Shown: in pieces, positions 1 to 11,281 of the stretch
How positions within the stretch are numbered: the stretch's first letter is position 1
How the letters are laid out: every line of letters begins with the position of its first letter
NCBI GenBank assembly: GCA_947579605.1
Contig: OX388325.1
Span: 10,039,572-10,103,571 of the forward strand
DNA from: Athripsodes cinereus
Lineage: Eukaryota; Arthropoda; Insecta; Trichoptera; Leptoceridae
Direction of reading: 5' to 3'
DNA: 64,000 nt
Made by a program: the position numbers and the translations under genes
Notes under the pieces: generated by a model
Databases searched by the model: none
Seen by the model: only the letters and a program-made list of their open reading frames with translations
Told to the model about the DNA's origin: nothing

Positions 1-20
1 GAATTGGTTTCTTTTTCTAG

Positions 21-143
21 AATTCGTCGTGCGGCCCATTGGGTGGTGAACTTGCAGTATTTTGATTTCTTCATTATGATTGTGATCTCTCTCAGTTCCA
101 TAGCTCTAGCTGCCGAGGATCCTGTAGAAGAGAAAAGTGCAAG
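21..143 (+). CDS. cac: cac exon: start of domain III, IIIS1
   Basis: The acceptor is ttctag at 15-20 and the donor is gtaata at 144. The first base completes a codon from an upstream exon outside the window, then 40 codons follow. The exon encodes the IIIS1 helix ([20 protein letters not shown], then [13 protein letters not shown]) and ends EEKSAR split across the junction (AG|A). The WVVN...YFDFFIM and [10 protein letters not shown] motifs are diagnostic of Cav domain III. It is the first of the visible exons; the II-III linker and domains I-II precede it. Confidence 0.93.
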
Positions 144-444
144 GTAATATAATAACAAACATTCTCATTATACTGTTATTCTATATAACCATAATAAGGT
201 ATTATATCCCAGGAACATTTTTTTTATATAATGTTGTCTGACATCTTAACATACGTCTACCTATGCTGAACGATCAATCTAAACAATTAATTATTCATAA
301 ACTATTCTTAGCTTTGTCTATTCTCAATTCATAGTAAATCAATCCATATGACTTTTTTATTATTTAATCTATTCCAATCAATCAATTTAAATACAGAATA
401 CAATATTATAATTATGTGATCATTTCCAAGTCAATCAATCAATC

Positions 445-573
445 TATAGAATTAACTATTATTCAATGAATTCTAAGTCAATCAATGTATAGAATGAATC
501 ATTATTCAAGCAATTCTAAGTCAATCAATCTATAGAATCAACTAATATCCAATCAATTCTAAGCAAATCAAGA
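445..573. repeat. 43-bp tandem repeat, about 3 units
   Basis: Units begin tatagaat at 445, 488 and 531 (period 43), each followed by a variant of attattcaa...attctaagtcaatcaatc. Degenerate CAATCAATC-rich sequence extends on both sides (about 330-700) and fills most of the first intron (144-841). Confidence 0.8.
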
Positions 574-841
574 ACAGTTAAATTTTGTTTATTCAATCAA
601 TCCATATGAAATTCAGTCAATTATAGCCAATCAATATATATTGTCCATAATTGTTTAATCAATTCTTAGTCAATAAATACAGTCAGTCATTATTCATTCA
701 AAATTGATTTATTCAAATTGAGAAAACTTCACTCATAAAAACTGAATCAATTTACTTTAACAATATGGTAGGTATATCTTAAATCAATTCTAACATTATC
801 CAAAGACAACTAATTACTAATTCTTTTTTGCTTGTTTTCAG

Positions 842-1021
842 AAATACAATTTTAAACTATTTTGATTACGCCTTTACCGGAGTGTTCACCATAGAAATGT
901 TATTGAAGATAGTAGATTTGGGTATTGTACTGCATCCGGGTTCGTATCTCAGGGAATTCTGGAATATCATGGATGCCATTGTAGTTATATGTGCAGCAGT
1001 CAGCTTTGGTTTCGATATGAT
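842..1021 (+). CDS. cac: cac exon: IIIS2 and IIIS3
   Basis: The acceptor is ttttcag (835-841) and the donor is gtaagt at 1022. The exon completes the split Arg, then encodes IIIS2 ([20 protein letters not shown]) with the conserved acidic residue followed by LLK, the loop [12 protein letters not shown], and IIIS3 ([20 protein letters not shown], then DM). S2 and S3 carry the countercharges of the voltage sensor. It ends with AT of a Met codon completed by the next exon. Confidence 0.95.
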
Positions 1022-1343
1022 GTAAGTAACAATACATTTAAATTAAAATGAAACACAGTGTTTAGTAATATTACTGCGATTTAATTGATTTTTGAACCTG
1101 CTTTCAATAACCTCCGCTCTCATCATAAGGCAAATGTAAAATTAACATAACTTCGAGTTTTAGTTTGAGCTTATCCACTTCTAACTTGCTCACTTATTGA
1201 AAATATGATGATGGTATCTATATTATAGATTTACAAGATATTAGACATAGATATATTATTTAGCGATGAGGTATTCTCTCTGTGGCAATGAAAAAAATTG
1301 TTTTATCTCTTAATGTATTATTAATAAACAATTTTATTTCTAG
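1022..1343. other. Intron, nothing recognised
   Basis: This short intron between the IIIS2-S3 and IIIS4-S5 exons is AT-rich. I see no repeat or element in it. Confidence 0.7.
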
Positions 1344-1616
1344 GGGAGACAAGGGTAACTCAGGGTCAGCAAAGAACCTCTCAACCATCAAATCTTTGCG
1401 AGTGCTAAGAGTGTTACGTCCCTTGAAGACCATCAAGAGAGTGCCCAAGCTGAAGGCTGTGTTTGATTGTGTTGTGAACTCTTTAAAGAACGTTATAAAC
1501 ATTCTTATTGTGTATATATTGTTCCATTTCATCTTCGCTGTAATCGCTGTACAGTTATTTAATGGAAAGTTTTTTCATTGCACCGATTCGAGTAAATACA
1601 GCAAGAAGGAGTGCCA
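1344..1616 (+). CDS. cac: cac exon: IIIS4 voltage sensor and IIIS5
   Basis: The acceptor is tttctag (1337-1343) and the donor is gtaagt at 1617. After the short S3-S4 loop ([11 protein letters not shown]) comes IIIS4, with Arg/Lys at every third residue ([20 protein letters not shown]). This is followed by the S4-S5 linker and IIIS5 ([20 protein letters not shown], then VQLFNGKFF). The exon closes in the extracellular turret with [13 protein letters not shown]. An internal methionine at 1282 upstream is intronic; the AG at 1342-1343 is chosen because it restores phase with the preceding exon. Confidence 0.95.
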
Positions 1617-1789
1617 GTAAGTAACACTTTTACTTATTTTATATTCACATTCAAACACAGGTTATCTAGAAGACATTATGATAGTTTATCAGCTATAATC
1701 ACATCTGTGAAATAGAAAAAAAATTATAAACATTACTATACTATCCTAAACCCTCATACCGTATCGGAAGTGAGGCCTTAGACAGAGAG

Positions 1790-2110
1790 AAACAAAGCCA
1801 TGTAGATCTTTTTTCTGTATTTAAACAATTTCTCATATACTCATGTCGATTTCTCTCACACAACACACGCCCGTTCTTGAGAATTTGATCCATGTGATCA
1901 AGTCACACGGTTCAGAGCTGCCTGCGCTTTCTCACCTCACACACCCTCTTTCATATAAGTATATCCTCTTTGTCGTCCTTATATCATCTATTTGTTCCAC
2001 ATGTCCAAAACATCGTAACTTATTTACTCACATTGTGTCTACAACACTCCGCTCATTCTCCTAATATCCTCATTACTTATTCTATTTGCAACGTTTTACC
2101 AACCATTCTT
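1790..2110. repeat. Dispersed repeat family D, copy 1
   Basis: Shared blocks with 32450-32725 and 38800-39275 include aatttgatccatgtgatcaa, ctcac..ccctctttca and agta/gata tatcctctttgtc. It is TE-like but unclassified, and runs to within about 170 nt of the domain III pore exon. Its polarity is unknown. Confidence 0.65.
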
Positions 2111-2279
2111 CTCAGTACCCTTTCATCAAACAGTTTTTTTGCCAATTTTTGTTCCAAAATGATTCTACTTTCTATTAGGTCAGCGTCCAATCAAAAATTT
2201 CATAATATTTTGAATATGCTTTTTGAATATTGTTCTTATTTTAAATATTAGAACTGAGATTGTTTCTTTTGTTTTTCAG

Positions 2280-2423
2280 GGGTTCTTTTTTCAAGTATGA
2301 TACAGAAACAATGTTGCCAACAAAAGAGCTTAGGATATGGAGGACACAGTCGTTTCATTATGACAATGTGGCCACGGCTATGCTGACACTGTTTGCTGTG
2401 CAAACTGGAGAAGGATGGCCAAA
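2280..2423 (+). CDS. cac: cac exon: domain III pore loop
   Basis: The acceptor is gtttttcag (2271-2279) and the donor is gtaagt at 2424. The exon encodes the turret ([20 protein letters not shown]) and the P-helix/selectivity filter [10 protein letters not shown]. The Glu in TGEGWP is the domain III member of the EEEE calcium-selectivity ring, so the pore residue is intact. The phase is 1 in and 2 out (AA|T gives Asn). Confidence 0.95.
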
Positions 2424-3339
2424 GTAAGTTAAATTATATCAACTATTCGGTTACAAATCATTTACACTGCACTGTTTTTTTTTTTAGATTTTTGTTTATA
2501 GTGTAAAATTTAGTTTTTGTCGAATACACATACAGAAATGTACAATTAGATTATACAATATTTATACATGATGTATGTTATTTGACAATTTTATGATGAC
2601 GCTTAGTTAAAAACTACAAATTTTATTAAAAACTTAGGTTACTTATTATAAAATTGTCGTTTTATGAAGAAATCAAATCAAAAGTCCATTTTTTGGAGAC
2701 TTTAACCTCGTGACTGCATACAGTTAGTCATCTGGGTACCTCATTTGTAGAAAACCATTATTATGTAGATATTATTATTATACAAAAAAAACTCGCCGCT
2801 CAATTATAAATAATTGTCTTGTGGTGCTCCCGGTAAAGAGTAGATCTCCCACTCTTTTCTTTTAGTTTTCCAGTATCCTACTGTAAAAGGTGAGTCCTTA
2901 TGTGTCCTGTCTCCCTTGGTGGAGAGTAGCATTGGTTGGGATGTCCCCTTCGGGAGGGAGAATAGTTTTCACATTACTCTGGTACCGGTGACCCCTGCAC
3001 TCTCTATCTTGGATCCTTAATAGTTTCTGGACATGATATTTCTGCTTTTTGTACCAAATTTTGATTATTGGGTATACTTATTATTAATTTTTTTCCTATG
3101 TGTGCATTTCGGATCCTTGTATTATTTTAATAAAAAATATAAATATTTATGTTTCTCTACCTTAAGGGGATATTGAAAGTTTTACAGTAGTTTAAAAGAT
3201 TCCCACGAGGCGAATTTGGTCGGCCGGCCATTCAGGCTGCCCATATGGCTCGCCCGTCAGGACAAATTTTTTGTTTGCAAGTGCGGATAAATAGGAGTCT
3301 TTGACTCCTGAGATATCCGGGTGTGTGGAGGGTCCTTTC

Positions 3340-3425
3340 AATATGAAAAAGGTGAGATATTTAACATCTTCAATTCAGCAGTGATGAGGTACGCCAACCA
3401 TTCTGAATGTCATATTTTTTATAAC
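3340..3425 (+). repeat. MITE-like family A, head fragment
   Basis: It contains catcttcaattcagcagtga and tgaggta-gcc-cc-tcctgaatgtc, a block also found at 25735 and 39730. Confidence 0.6.
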
Positions 3426-3454
3426 TAGTATATTTTAAATGCTCAATGGATTTT

Positions 3455-3560
3455 GAGTCTTTGACTTTCAATTTACTCCACCATCACAACACAAATATAC
3501 TGCTTACTATTATGTGAGGGTGTCTGTGGGTGTATTTGGATTTATTTCAAATGCACCTTT
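3455..3560 (+). repeat. Old degenerate SINE tail (family 3)
   Basis: It reads actccacc..cacaacacaaa-ata-tgcttac..gtgagggtgt, then tatttgg-tttatttcaaa. The same order recurs in more than ten places in the window, always degenerate. Confidence 0.6.
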
Positions 3561-3603
3561 TATATAAATAATGCGTCTTAATATATGTTTTGTATGTTTC
3601 CAG

Positions 3604-3805
3604 TGTATTACAGAATTCAATGGCAGCCACATATACTGAAGTGGGTCCAATACAGAACTTCAGAATAGAAATGTCCATATTCTACATAGTATATTTTGTA
3701 GTGTTTCCATTCTTCTTCGTTAACATCTTCGTGGCTCTCATTATTATCACCTTCCAAGAGCAGGGAGAGGCTGAGTTACAGGACGGAGAAATAGATAAGA
3801 ATCAG
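3604..3805 (+). CDS. cac: cac exon: IIIS6 and start of III-IV linker
   Basis: The acceptor is gtttccag (3596-3603) and the donor is gtacaa at 3806. The exon reads [20 protein letters not shown], then IIIS6 ([20 protein letters not shown], then [10 protein letters not shown]) and the linker [16 protein letters not shown]6 lines the pore. The sequence is near-identical to what I recall for insect Cav2. It ends on a complete codon, CAG. Confidence 0.95.
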
Positions 3806-3845
3806 GTACAAAACAAAATATTAAATAGATTACTGTTTATTTAAC

Positions 3846-3910
3846 AGGGTGGTTAATCATTGGAATAGTTTGCCACCTGAGCTGGTTGAATCTTCAAATT
3901 TGAACACTGA
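3846..3910 (+). mobile_element. LINE reverse-transcriptase C-terminal remnant
   Basis: The frame gives RVVNHWNSLPPELVESSNLN, matching the RVVN-WNSLP..-V..-S-N-F motif at the C-terminus of CR1/jockey-type ORF2 proteins. Similarity stops after about 21 codons, so it is a short dead fragment. Confidence 0.65.
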
Positions 3911-4232
3911 TAGTTTTGTTGGGCCTGATGGTTGTTATTGTGACAGTAGTGTTGAGATGAGACATATCAGCTTAGCTGCCTGGCTGATAACAACACTATA
4001 ATAATAATAATTTAATTCATTAACCATGCCGGGTGACAAGCGATTGCCCAAGATCGAAAAGCTTAGAGATCTATTATAGTTTCTTAAGCTAAAGATCTAC
4101 AAGAGCTGTTCGTCCATCAAATGTAAGTAAATATATTTGGAATCATGCCGATTTGAACACCTGGAAAAAGAGTTTCAATGAGTTGGATGGACCAAGTAAA
4201 GTAGCAGACCATGGCTCTTTTAATCTCTAGAG

Positions 4233-4330
4233 CAGGGGTCTCCAAACTACGACTTGTGGGCCAAATCTGGCCCGCCAGTGTCATCAATTCATCCTGCGAC
4301 AGCTAATGGCTTATTGTTAGTGTGAAAAAT
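4233..4330 (+). mobile_element. hAT-type terminal fragment
   Basis: It begins caggggtctccaaactac and continues into a -gggcc-aa-tctggcccgcc- block, the well-known end of Charlie-like hAT elements. No matching right terminus was found, so it is truncated. Confidence 0.65.
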
Positions 4331-4597
4331 TGGATAAAAAAAAACATAAAATGATAAAAGCTCGGTTTTATTTATTTAGTTGATGACAAGTTTATTATAA
4401 TATGCAGAAATTTCAACTTTAACATAATAAATAAAAAATAATTTAAATGAATTCCGCAATACACAATAAAAATTGATGTAGCAAATTTAGCAAACGTATT
4501 CTCGTTCAGATTAGATTATAAATAATGGCAAGAAAAATAAAACGGTTGTAGCTCTCAGAACTTATCATTAACTTGACGCAGTAATCAGTTTGGTCCT

Positions 4598-4666
4598 AAC
4601 TTTGACTTCCAGGCTTTTAAGAGAGACCTCAAGACCTACTTTTTCAAACTTTTTTATGAACTGTGA
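4598..4666 (+). mobile_element. LINE ORF2 C-terminal remnant
   Basis: The frame reads NFDFQAFKRDLKTYFFKLFY, then EL and a stop. The F+xDLKT-F pattern before a stop is typical of the very end of CR1-like ORF2. It sits 400 nt before the IVS1 exon. Confidence 0.55.
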
Positions 4667-5065
4667 CTGTTGTGTATATTGCATTATTTTATTTTTATTT
4701 CTGACGCGGATACATATTATTATGTATCTGAGATTATGTGTTATAAGGTTTTTGTATTTAAATTTGAATTCTTGACACAGACAACTTTGTTGAAGATAGA
4801 ACATTATCATGTACAGCGTCCTCGAGGTGCTATGGCACAAAGATGGCGCTTTAAATACTCTCCGTTATATATATAATGCTGGAAAGTTTGAATATAAGTA
4901 GTAAAAGCTGGGTTACGAAAATCATTGTAACGGCAATTGGGAAATTTGTGATTCAGTATGTGATTAGGGTCAAAGAATCTATTTGGATCTACTGAATTAT
5001 GAATCATATTAATGTACATTTTGGAGATTACTGTAACATATTTTTGTTGTTTTTGTCTGTTACAG

Positions 5066-5230
5066 AAATCATGTATAGACTTTACGATAGGTGCCAGACC
5101 TCTTGAGAGGTATATGCCGAGTAAAAGATCGAGTTTTAAATATAAGATATGGAAAATAGTCGTATCAACACCATTTGAATACTTCATCATGATACTGATT
5201 GTACTCAACACGTTACTTCTAATGATGAAG
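5066..5230 (+). CDS. cac: cac exon: III-IV linker and IVS1
   Basis: The acceptor is ctgttacag (5057-5065) and the donor is gtatat at 5231. The exon is 55 whole codons: KSCIDFTIGARPLERYMPSK, a basic stretch, then IVS1 (FEYFIMILIVLNTLLLMM) ending in Lys. Both ends are phase 0, so either of the two 111-nt exons downstream can be joined directly. Confidence 0.94.
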
Positions 5231-5575
5231 GTATATACACACTTGCATTATATACACTTAAATAATTATATTTCAATATATATGTCAATGTTTATATGTC
5301 GTATCAATTGACTCTATATTATATAAGAATTGAACTGTGAAATGTTTTAAAATCTGGATATTTGACAAAAATTATTGCCGTGGGCTTTCCTGAATATAAT
5401 AGATCTCACCCTCTTTTCCATTATTCTTGTAATGCCCTGTAGAAGACAGGTATTTGCAAAACACCACATTTTGATAAGACATTTTTTACATGCTTTCCAT
5501 TTGTGTTCTTCTTGAGAAAGACATCCCATGAATTTTTGACACAATTGGATGTCGGGGACTGGATTTTACTTACTA

Positions 5576-5884
5576 GAAGTGTAGATGTTAATCATATTTT
5601 GAGCCACACTAGATTAATCATTCCAGTTGATTACACTCACCGATTGTCAACCTATTTGAATAAGTATTAACTAGGTAGGTATGTTGTATATGATACACAT
5701 ACATATGTGAACTTCCTTTAGGAGTGCATGACACAGGGAAGGAAGTTCACATATGTATGTGTATCATATACAACATACCTACCTAGTTAATACTTATTCA
5801 AATAGGTTGACAATCGGTGAGTGTAATCAACTGGAATGATTAATCTAGAGTGGTTCAAAATATGTTTTACATCCCAACACTTTT
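5576..5884. repeat. Large hairpin: perfect 108-bp inverted repeat with 20-nt loop
   Basis: Arms 5611-5718 and 5739-5846 are exact reverse complements by eye, separated by 20 nt. Outside them, about 35 further bases on each side are still clearly complementary but carry mismatches and indels. It lies 350 nt downstream of the IVS1 exon donor. It is either a palindromic MITE or an inverted duplication. No ORF is present. Confidence 0.9.
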
Positions 5885-6299
5885 AAATTTACTCTAAATA
5901 ATCACTTTTGATCTCTGTAGACACGATCATCAATTCCGCCATTTTCACAATATAAGATTGACAAATTAAGAATATTTCATGGAAAACCATATAAGAAACA
6001 ATAAGATCTACTATTTTTATTCTCGAATGGATCAAAATCTCCCATCTAAATTGGACCTCTACTAAAAGTTTTTTATTAAGAGTTCCAAAAACATAAAACC
6101 ACATTAATTTTAGAAATACACAGTCCAGTTCTTATAAAATCTGTAATATCAACATTTATTTTATCAATATTATTTTATTTTTAAAGATATATATAAAATA
6201 TTTGAATACGTTATACAAATATTACTAGCAACTAATAAAATTTATTTTTTTAATAGTAAGATTTGTGTCAAATTTACTGAAACATCTAAATTGTATTTT

Positions 6300-6400
6300 C
6301 TGTTTTTAACCCTCACTCCACCTTTCTACATAAGCATATCATTTATAGTGAGGAAGTTTGTGTATCATTAAGTTTATTCCAAATCCAGATTTGATAATTA
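6300..6400 (+). repeat. Old SINE tail (family 3)
   Basis: Contains cctcactccacc, cataagcatat, gtgagg and agtttattccaaatccagat, in family order. Confidence 0.5.
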
Positions 6401-6824
6401 TATCAAACTTTGTCAAAAATAAATATTTTTTTTGTCTTCAAAGATTTGACCAATACATTTATATTACCATGAATGTTTGGAGTCATACTTTATTATAAAC
6501 TTGCATTTAAAATCTAATATCAGGTTTCGATAGATATTATGTCATTATCAAGCATATTTTTTTTAATGTTGATATTACAGAAAATAATTGTTTTTTTTTT
6601 TATTTTCGTTTTGCCGTAAGAATCCAGACAATTGTAATTTTAATTTTTTTAGATGATATTAAATATGTTTCAAAATAGTAAAAAAATAGCAAGTTTTGCT
6701 AATATTGTGTAAATAATTCAATTGTTTCTAAAAACATTATTTTTTTGTATTTCTTAATTGAAAATGTATTTGATGAAAATATTTTTTTTTATATCTGAGA
6801 TTACTGCATATATCAAACATACTA

Positions 6825-7000
6825 AATCAACTTACTCCACCTTGACAAAACAAGCGTATTGCTTAATGTGAGAGTACTGCTTACTTACTAGTCAGCCATC
6901 TCTCCACTGCTGAATATAGGCCTCTTCCAAACATCGCGTGAGAGTATCTGGGGTATTTTTGCTTGGGTTTATTTCAAATCTAGATTCATGTTTAAAAAAA
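6825..7000 (+). repeat. Old SINE (family 3) split by a LINE fragment
   Basis: The SINE body (acttactccacc..aagcgtattgcttaatgtgag) is interrupted at about 6875-6945 by catctctccactgctgaata-taggcctctt, a common insect LINE segment also at about 53735-53775. It then resumes with gtgagagtatctggggtatt and the cttgggtttatttcaaat tail. The repeated word gtgagagta-ct on both sides could be a target-site duplication. Confidence 0.6.
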
Positions 7001-7778
7001 ACTTAGGGCAAAATGGTTATACTATTTTATCTTCTTTAATTAAAAATATTATTTTGAAAAATTGTACCATTATATGAAACAGAGATCTGACAATGTATAA
7101 TGGTTATATGTGTCATCCTGTCTAAGCCATTAAATTGAGATATGTAGGATAAAGGACATATCGCGTGTATAAAACATTGATTACCTCATAGACAATCTTT
7201 TATGATTTCCGTATTAACTCTTTCCGCAAAACGGTAACATTGCTCAAGAATTATCTGGGTTCTTATTTTAATATTTTTTGAATGAATAGAAATGATTCCG
7301 TTCTGAAAACATACTTCAATGTCAATTGTTTCTTTTTACATTTTGTTTCTAAAATTTATTTTCATCTATTATAACTTTTTATGACAATTAGTTTATTTTC
7401 AGTTAAGAGTTGTATTATTATACATGTTGTTTTATTAAATAATCTATTGAAAACATAAATAAATTTCTTAATCTAAATATTTAATCTATAATTGTGCCAT
7501 CTTTGACTTCTACAATTTAAATTTGTTTCAAATTTAGAATGGAATCATTTCTATTTGAATTTCAAATTTACATTTATAGTTTTCTTACAAATTTACTATT
7601 GTTATATTTTGTAATACGAAAAATGATTTTCAGGTTATTTTCATATATTTTTATATCTAAAATTTATATTCTTACACGCATACACCTATTTACATCTAAA
7701 CACGATCACACAAAAGGAAAACCCATAGACGAAATTAAAGAATTTGATGGAATAGAAATTACATGAATACAAAAATAA

Positions 7779-10209
7779 TGCATGCTGTTTTTGTACACTG
7801 TTTTTTTAACTTCAGGCAACACATTTAAAATCTCATTTTAAATGTTCTATGTGAAGTCTGTATGTAAACGCCATAGATTGAATTTCTAATCAAAACACCA
7901 AGGGAACCTAATTACCATAAAAATAACAATTTTTGAAATTGAATATTAGAGCAGAACACTTTTAAATTTTTATTTAGTATTCTTTTGTTTTTTGCATGCT
8001 ATTATCAAGCCTCAATTGTTTAGTTAACAGACACGCTTTTACATTTTTAATGAGATTTATTGATGTGTACACTAAATATATAATTGCAAATTAATATGTT
8101 AAAAACATTAGACAAATTTTCAATACAAAAAGTTCCTATTATTACATTTTGTCTATGGTTTTAATTAAAACAAACATTCGATTCCGGAACACATTCTTAA
8201 TTCAAAATTTGACACATGAAATACAAAACACGACAACACTAACACATTTTAAAAAATAATAATAATATTATAAAAAATATGTGATTTATTTTGTTTTATT
8301 TTTTATTTCATTTATTTTGGAATGATAAATAATTGGTGTTTTATATTATGATTTGTTTGTGTATTGGGAATTGTGGAATGATTTATTGTTTCGTTTGTTT
8401 TTTGTTTCAATAATGACATAATAGTGTGTGTTTTTTACAAATACATTATAAATTACAAGACTGTACACTTCCTTGTAAAATGTGCCACCTGAGATAGTGA
8501 TGTTAGGGTGATACTGTCCCTTTCTAACTCATGCCTAGTTAGTATTAATTTATAAATCTACTAAGGTTTATATATTTTTTATATACTGGCAATACGTTAG
8601 AATGTGACATCACCCTAACACTTTCTCTCTCACGTGATACACTTTACTTTTTACGTGATACGAATATAGACTTTATAATTGCAGTGGTAAAAAGCATATT
8701 TTTGCTCGAATTTTGTCAATAACTGCACAGTCTTGTGATGTATAATGTCTTTGGTTTTTTTATCTATGGTGTTTTATTGTTTTGGAATGGGTTTGCCATG
8801 TTGTAAAAATCATAATCCCCACATATAATGTCTTGCAATATTGCCCGTATCTTAATCTGTTCCTACTAACTCTGAATGTGTGTGTATGTTTTTTTTAAGT
8901 GTTTTTAAGATATGAAAAACACAAAATGTTTTATCACGGAATGTTTTTGCATGTTGGGCTGTGATGCATTTTACATGAATTCATTAATTGATACATTATT
9001 CTGTTGTCAAAACAAGTGATACTCGACATTGCATGTTGTTTTTCTTTTGTTTGATTGTTTGTTGTTATTCATTTTATTATTTCAGTGTTGTCATCATACT
9101 CACTAATATTTTCTTCACATCAAAATGCATGCAATCAGTAATGTTGTTACTACCAACTCACATTGCCGCGTGAAAAAAAGCATTTTGTCAAATTAGGATA
9201 AATGTACATCAAGTTCATTGTTATTTGAATAAACAATTTTGTATTAAATTTCAAATATCTGATTACTCATAGAAGAAAGGTGTTTGCATAAATTCATAAC
9301 ATTTATTTTAATCATGGATTATTAGAAGTAATGTACTTCTATGAAATACTTTTTTAAAGTCATAGATTGATGCAAGAGTATTGTCTTCAATGTTGCAATA
9401 TTTAAAAATATGTTTTATCTAAAAATTAATAAGCTTTGTTTTTCAATAAGTTACGCTAACAAAAAGTTTAAATTACTTGTAGATTATAAAAAAGGTTTTT
9501 ATTCATCTGAATTTCATCAATAGGATAAAATTTCACTACTATAATAAATAAATTTATAAACTAATGTACATTTTTCGTTTCAAAATGCTTTGACGCCATC
9601 TTTCAATCATTGTGTATTGTCTATTTTAAACATATCTATTAATTTTTATAATTTTGGGGTTACTTTGGAGTAATTTACATCTTAAATTTAAACTTGGAAT
9701 TTTAGAATCTTATATATTTTTTAACAGTCTTTTGTTCTAAAAAAGAACATTTTTTTAGAAAGTGACATTCATAGTAAAAATGTATAATATTGTCATTTTT
9801 TTGCCTTAATTAATAAAAAGGTTGACAAAAAATAATGTATTTAATGCCATTAAGTGCAGAAAAGTGAACATATCGCTCAAGAAATATTTTTCAGAATATC
9901 GTTTAATAAATTTTGTTAAAAAAAATCAGTCTTCAAATTGCAAGGCATTAAACATTTTATGAATGTTTGTAAATGAATATATTTGTGATATTCAAAATGC
10001 AGGATTAATATACAAATTAAGGATTCCATTTTGTGGAAATGTTTTAAAAATAAATCTATGGGTTGAACACTGTGTATTGATTGGTTGTAAGTTGTTAGGG
10101 TTTAAATTTGATTGGTTACAATTTTTATTTTAAATTCTCTCACATTGTGTTCTGTTCAATCACTGCATGCCTCATGTGTCTTTTGTATTTTGATTGGTTC
10201 ACACGCATG
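7779..10209 (+). promoter_or_regulatory. TGCATG words upstream of exon IVS2-a
   Basis: TGCATG occurs at 7779, 7993, 8948, 9030, 9126 and 10164, and CGCATG at 10204, all on the transcribed strand in the intron before exon IVS2-a. (U)GCAUG is the known RNA site of Rbfox/Fox-1 proteins, which control tissue-specific and mutually exclusive exons in nematodes, flies and vertebrates. The role here is inferred. Confidence 0.45.
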
Positions 10210-11170
10210 CTGTTAAAAGTCGCACAATCTCACCGATAAATGTTGAATGGCTTTGCACAACAAAGTGTTTTATCACAACATCACTAAATGTATCACTGTT
10301 ATCAAATGGCTGAAACACTTTTAGGAGAATGTCACATTTTTATGTCGGAATGCTCAGTTTTAAATAATTTGAAAAAAGAACAAAACAAATCCCAATTTAT
10401 TCAAAATCTTTTTTGAGTATTGAATGCATTCTTTTGTTTATATTATTTTTTTGTTTGAATCATATGTCTCGTGTAATCATCCTGTTATGTGTTTGTTTTT
10501 TTTTTGTAACATCATGAATATAAATTACATTTTTTTTTCAACGAATGTTGCACCATTATTACTACGCTTTAGGTTTCTTTTGTTTCTTTTGCATTTGTTT
10601 TTCTTTATCTATATGGCAAGTCATCCATTTTAATAAATTTAATGTATACTAATAATATATATATCATATTGAAAAAAATATTTATTTTTTTAAATGTAAC
10701 ACAAAATTAACATAAAAAGTTTTTGTTCTAACAAATTTTGTTTTGATTTTTCTTTTTTTATAAACACCTCATTTTTGGTGTTGCACACACATTCAAATAA
10801 CCGTATCTACAAAACAAATGCTACTTCATCCGTCTCCTACAATCCTGCTTGCTGATTGGACCACCACCACATTCTGGAAAACAACTGAAAACGGAATGGA
10901 ACAAATGAATTTGAATTTGATACAACAAAAAATAAATGAAATATCTATGATTATGATGATATTTGAAAAACAATGAAAATGTCAAATAAAAAATGGAATT
11001 AATAAATCAATGATAAAATTTGAAAATGAACAAATGGAATGATTTACGAAATTGAAAACAAATGAATCCACTGAACGAAATTCAAATTCTAAACAAATGA
11101 ATTTAAAAAAATGGAACGGAATGAAATTTGTAAATTCAAATGTATGTTCCAATTTCAAAAATGACAACAG

Positions 11171-11281
11171 TACAATAAGCAAAATGAAATGTACACCAAC
11201 ATTTTGAAGTATTTAAATATTGCATTCACCAGTATGTTTTCCGCTGAAACTGTGATGAAAATATTAGCGTATGGGGTAAAA
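11171..11281 (+). CDS. cac: cac alternative exon IVS2-a (mutually exclusive candidate)
   Basis: The acceptor is acaacag (11164-11170), with a weak A-rich rather than pyrimidine-rich tract before it; the donor gtaagt is at 11282. The exon is 37 codons, phase 0 at both ends. It encodes the IVS1-S2 loop YNKQNEMYTNILKY and helix IVS2 NIAFTSMFSAETVMKILAYG, ending VK. The E-x-x-x-K core of S2 is present. It is the same length as, and clearly paralogous to, the exon at 19125-19235. Inclusion of both would insert a second S2 helix and break the topology, so mutually exclusive use is inferred. Confidence 0.9.

Larger units (their letters stand above)
2424..3603. other. Intron with unclassified GC-richer insert and repeat fragments
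   Basis: 2800-3010 and 3200-3330 are distinctly more GC-rich than the rest of the intron (for example gtcggccggccattcaggct at about 3219), suggesting inserted elements of unknown family. A family A head (3340-3425) and an old SINE tail (3455-3560) follow. The remainder is plain AT-rich sequence. Confidence 0.55.
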
